Positions 61,785 to 64,000 of a stretch of 64,000 bases of DNA are shown here, piece after piece. The translations under genes were made by a program, and so were the position numbers. The stretch comes from Acidobacteriota bacterium (GTDB taxonomy: Bacteria > Acidobacteriota > Terriglobia > Terriglobales > Acidobacteriaceae): the NCBI GenBank assembly GCA_003225495.1, contig QIAJ01000162.1, positions 1-64,000 of the forward strand, read 5' to 3'. The notes under the pieces are model-generated. The model was given only the letters and a program-made list of their open reading frames with translations. It ran no database searches and was not told where the DNA came from. Each line of letters opens with the position of its first letter. Position 1 is the first letter of the stretch.

Positions 61785-62441
61785 ATGAGATTTTTTCGGG
61801 GCTCTTCCGAACAAACTTCGGCTCCTGCCGTTCCACAGAAACGGACTCGCCGCTCCAGCGGCATGGGGGAGGTTTCTCGGTTGCTGAATGCCGAGGAGCC
61901 TTTGTGCGTGCTCGATCTGGGCTCGACCTCCGCTAACAACATTCGTTTCCTTACTGAAAAGGGCCACAAGAATTACAGCGAAGACTTGCTCCAGGCTTCG
62001 CTGGATCCATCGCTTCGCGTGAAGGATGAAACCGGCAAGCTGGTTCCTGACGCCAAGAAGTTTCTCGACGAAAACCTCACATACGCGAACGGGTTGTTCG
62101 ATGTCGTGCTCTGTTGGAACCTGCCTGACTACATGGAAGAGTCTCTGGTGAAGCCGACGATTGATCGTCTGTGGTCAGTGATGAAGCCAGGGGGGTTGCT
62201 GCTGGTTTTCTTTCACACCCGCGACGCCGGTCCGGACGCGCCCTGCTACCGCTTCCACATGACCGGCACGGACATGCTGGAAACGCAGGAAGTGCGCCTG
62301 GCCGGAAGTGGAGAGAAGCAGATTCCCCGTCTGCAGCGGGTCTTCAATAATCGGAATATCGAAAATCTGTTTCGCGACTTTGCATCGATCAAATTCTTCC
62401 TGGCGCGCGATGCCATCCGTGAAGTTCTGCTGGTGCGCTGA
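61785..62441 (+). CDS. SAM-dependent methyltransferase-like protein
   Basis: 218 residues from ATG 61785 (GTG 61782 possible). Class I fold: CVLDLGSTSANNIRFL corresponds to motif I but lacks the usual second glycine, FDVVLCWNLPDY is motif II and MKPGGLLLVFFHTRD motif III. The unusual motif I suggests altered or lost SAM binding. Substrate unknown. Lies 53 nt after the bactofilin gene and may be cotranscribed. Confidence 0.8.
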   Translation: MRFFRGSSEQTSAPAVPQKRTRRSSGMGEVSRLLNAEEPLCVLDLGSTSANNIRFLTEKGHKNYSEDLLQASLDPSLRVKDETGKLVPDAKKFLDENLTYANGLFDVVLCWNLPDYMEESLVKPTIDRLWSVMKPGGLLLVFFHTRDAGPDAPCYRFHMTGTDMLETQEVRLAGSGEKQIPRLQRVFNNRNIENLFRDFASIKFFLARDAIREVLLVR

Positions 62442-62456
62442 CTCCTTTCGACACTT

Positions 62457-63587
62457 TTATTGGTGGAATTCCGGTTGCAATTCAATCGGCTTGGAACGAG
62501 TCACTTCCACAAGATAACTGGCAAGGCGTGGGCTGCTTTCACAGGCCGCTAAGACAGCTCCGCGCAGGGCGCGCGGCACTCCCATGAACTTTCGCAACAG
62601 GGATGAGGCCCGATATGCCGGGCTCAACACCTGCCGATAGGCCGATTCATACCCCTCAAGTGATTGTTTAAGTTCGGCAGTTGCATTCAGGAATGGATAG
62701 AGATTACGTGCTGCCAGGTTTCCCCCTCGAAGGGCGAGCGCGATGCCATCCCCGATGAATGGATCGACGAACCCCGCTGCGTCACCTGCATTCATGACAT
62801 TCCCTGAAACCGGTACGGGTTGGCGAAGCACCACGGGAAAGGTCGCGACCGGCTCGAACGTTGTTGTCCACGCGCGGCTGCGACCGGCCAGCAATGGATG
62901 GCGGTCGAGGACCTCGGCGAGCGTCGATGCAACTCCCGGACTAACCAGGGCGCAGGCGTTGAGCAGCATGGATCCGTCTGACCCGCGAACCGGCTGCACG
63001 CCGCAGTATCCGCCGTCAAAGAAGTAGAGATCGACGCTCGCTTCCAGATCGCCGTTGCCATGAAAATGCGCCTTAAGGCCAAGCCATCGGGTGCCGAAGG
63101 GAAGGTTCTCGGCCAACTTAAGATTTGACCACCGGCCGGTGGCATTGATTACGGCGCGTCCGCCAAATTCGCCGGAGGGTGTCACGACGCGAAACGGATC
63201 CTCGCCTTCAATCGCCTGCACGGTCGTTTCCTGAAGGGCAGTGACGCCAGCCTGCTGAGCGGCATTCCAAAGCGCCAGATCAAGATCGTAACGAGCGATG
63301 CTTGCAGCAGGTGGATCGATGGGGACGTGAATAATGCGTCCATCGAGCAAGAGCCGGGATTCTGAAAGTGTGAGTGCTTTTTGAAGTAAATGTTGTTGCG
63401 ATTCGCCGAGGAGCCATTTTAGTAAAGCAAGTGATTCGGTGGAAACAAACTCTCCGCAGACTTTTTGACGAGGGAATCGGCCCCGTTCCAGAAGGAGCAC
63501 GCGCGAACCCTCGCGGGCTGCCGTGATGGCCGCCGACGAGCCGCCCGGGCCACCGCCGATCACGATCAGATCGTACTCGCGGCTCAT
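62457..63587 (-). CDS. FAD-dependent oxidoreductase, geranylgeranyl-reductase-like
   Basis: 376 residues. FAD-binding GGGPGGSSAAI at the N-terminus, and NAGDAAGFVDPFIGDGIALALRGG, the second FAD motif. The family contains geranylgeranyl reductases and polyketide hydroxylases. The start at 63587 overlaps the stop of the methyltransferase gene upstream by 4 nt. This pairing is often found beside type III polyketide synthases, which could lie beyond the window. Confidence 0.88.
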   Translation of the reverse strand: MSREYDLIVIGGGPGGSSAAITAAREGSRVLLLERGRFPRQKVCGEFVSTESLALLKWLLGESQQHLLQKALTLSESRLLLDGRIIHVPIDPPAASIARYDLDLALWNAAQQAGVTALQETTVQAIEGEDPFRVVTPSGEFGGRAVINATGRWSNLKLAENLPFGTRWLGLKAHFHGNGDLEASVDLYFFDGGYCGVQPVRGSDGSMLLNACALVSPGVASTLAEVLDRHPLLAGRSRAWTTTFEPVATFPVVLRQPVPVSGNVMNAGDAAGFVDPFIGDGIALALRGGNLAARNLYPFLNATAELKQSLEGYESAYRQVLSPAYRASSLLRKFMGVPRALRGAVLAACESSPRLASYLVEVTRSKPIELQPEFHQ

Positions 63588-64000
63588 GTGTGCTTCCAGG
63601 TGATAATCCCCATGCGGTAGAGATAGTGTCTGGAGATTTGAACTGGTCCGGCGGTCAAAGGTTGCAGAAAGTCGCGCAATTCATCGGGAGTGTAGGCCTG
63701 GCGGACGGAGGCCGGAGCATCGTTGCGAGTGATCCGGCTACGGTACAGAGGGAAGCCGGCGTAAGTCAGCGCCAAATGAATCGGGCTTCGGACGACGTCA
63801 TTGATGAGGAACGCGATTCGACAGACGCGCAGCGCTTCGCGTGCGAATTGGCGGACTTCTTGCGGCCCAAGGTGATGGACAAAAAGATTGCAGCAAACCA
63901 GGTCGAAGGAGTTGTCCGCAAACGGAAGAGCAAGGGCATCGCCTGATACGGTTCGGTTAGTGCCGTTGAGATGGCTGCGAGCTCGGTCGAGGAGGGTAAT
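63584..64000 (-). CDS. Class I SAM-dependent methyltransferase, 5' end cut by window
   Basis: The frame is open from the window end to 63584, at least 138 residues. Post-I and motif II segments are seen (SGDALALPFADNSFDLVCCNLFVHHL, then EALRVCRIAFLINDVVRS); the C-terminal part is TYAGFPLYRSRITRNDAP and YTPDELRDFLQPL. The N-terminal SAM-binding motif lies outside. Coupled to the FAD oxidoreductase by a 4 nt overlap. Confidence 0.82.
   Translation of the reverse strand: MTLLDRARSHLNGTNRTVSGDALALPFADNSFDLVCCNLFVHHLGPQEVRQFAREALRVCRIAFLINDVVRSPIHLALTYAGFPLYRSRITRNDAPASVRQAYTPDELRDFLQPLTAGPVQISRHYLYRMGIITWKHT

Noticed and set aside
1-64000. tRNA, rRNA, prophage, integrase or insertion sequence
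   Set aside because: No cloverleaf with T-loop GTTCRAATC pattern, no rRNA sequence, no transposase or integrase motif was found on either strand by reading.

Overview
The window reads as a piece of an acidobacterial chromosome (Acidobacteriota, probably Terriglobia). This is an inference from gene content: a full hopanoid block built on shc, hpnA, hpnG, hpnC, hpnD, hpnE and hpnJ, an exported choice-of-anchor-D/Fn3 protein, bactofilin, PilZ, BshC, a stand-alone PRC/MgtE-N/CBS protein next to a divergent NRAMP, and REP-like intergenic hairpins. No rRNA, tRNA, CRISPR array, integrase or IS element was found. Most of the window is ordinary core genome.

Region 1 (1-3.6 kb): an exported Ig-like protein, recN and a Phd/PIN toxin-antitoxin pair whose promoter carries two palindromes and probably gives a leaderless mRNA. 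Region 2 (3.7-17.4 kb) is the hopanoid locus. ispH overlaps shc; hpnA and hpnG overlap; a small exported protein and two zinc MDR dehydrogenases follow; then come hpnC-hpnD-hpnE with overlapping ends. hpnE looks broken by a deletion with frameshift. PilZ follows. On the other strand lie hpnJ and a pair of half-size EamA proteins. ispH makes IPP/DMAPP, HpnCDE convert FPP to squalene, SHC cyclises it, HpnG works on the C5 side chain and HpnJ on the cyclitol ether head group. hpnH, hpnI, hpnK and hpnO are not in the window.

Region 3 (17.6-31 kb): TolC, TPR and HlyD genes, queF, an MFS carrier, an HpnB-like glycosyltransferase, an exported OB-fold protein, a GT87-like membrane protein, an anti-sigma kinase/STAS pair, an Mg-sensor-like protein with a non-canonical NRAMP, and a NUDIX gene without a usual start codon.

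Region 4 (31-44.9 kb): free-methionine-R-sulfoxide reductase, BtuF-like protein, NifU-like scaffold, a small Cys-rich protein, HAD phosphatase, MobA-like transferase, then a DedA-rhodanese fusion with an in-frame TGA exactly at the rhodanese catalytic cysteine and a SECIS-like hairpin 16 nt after it. This candidate selenoprotein is the most interesting item. RidA, polyprenyl synthase, YajQ, TatD, metG, larC and argS follow.

Region 5 (45-64 kb): OmpA lipoprotein, TPR lipoprotein-like protein, bshC, a frameshifted LysE gene, penicillin acylase, a PadR-controlled membrane protein with a double-palindrome operator over its start codon, GDPD, a VOC-SpoIIE fusion phosphatase, mazG, a GNAT/MenC pair suggestive of N-succinylamino acid racemisation, bactofilin, and at the right edge an FAD oxidoreductase overlapping a methyltransferase cut by the window end.
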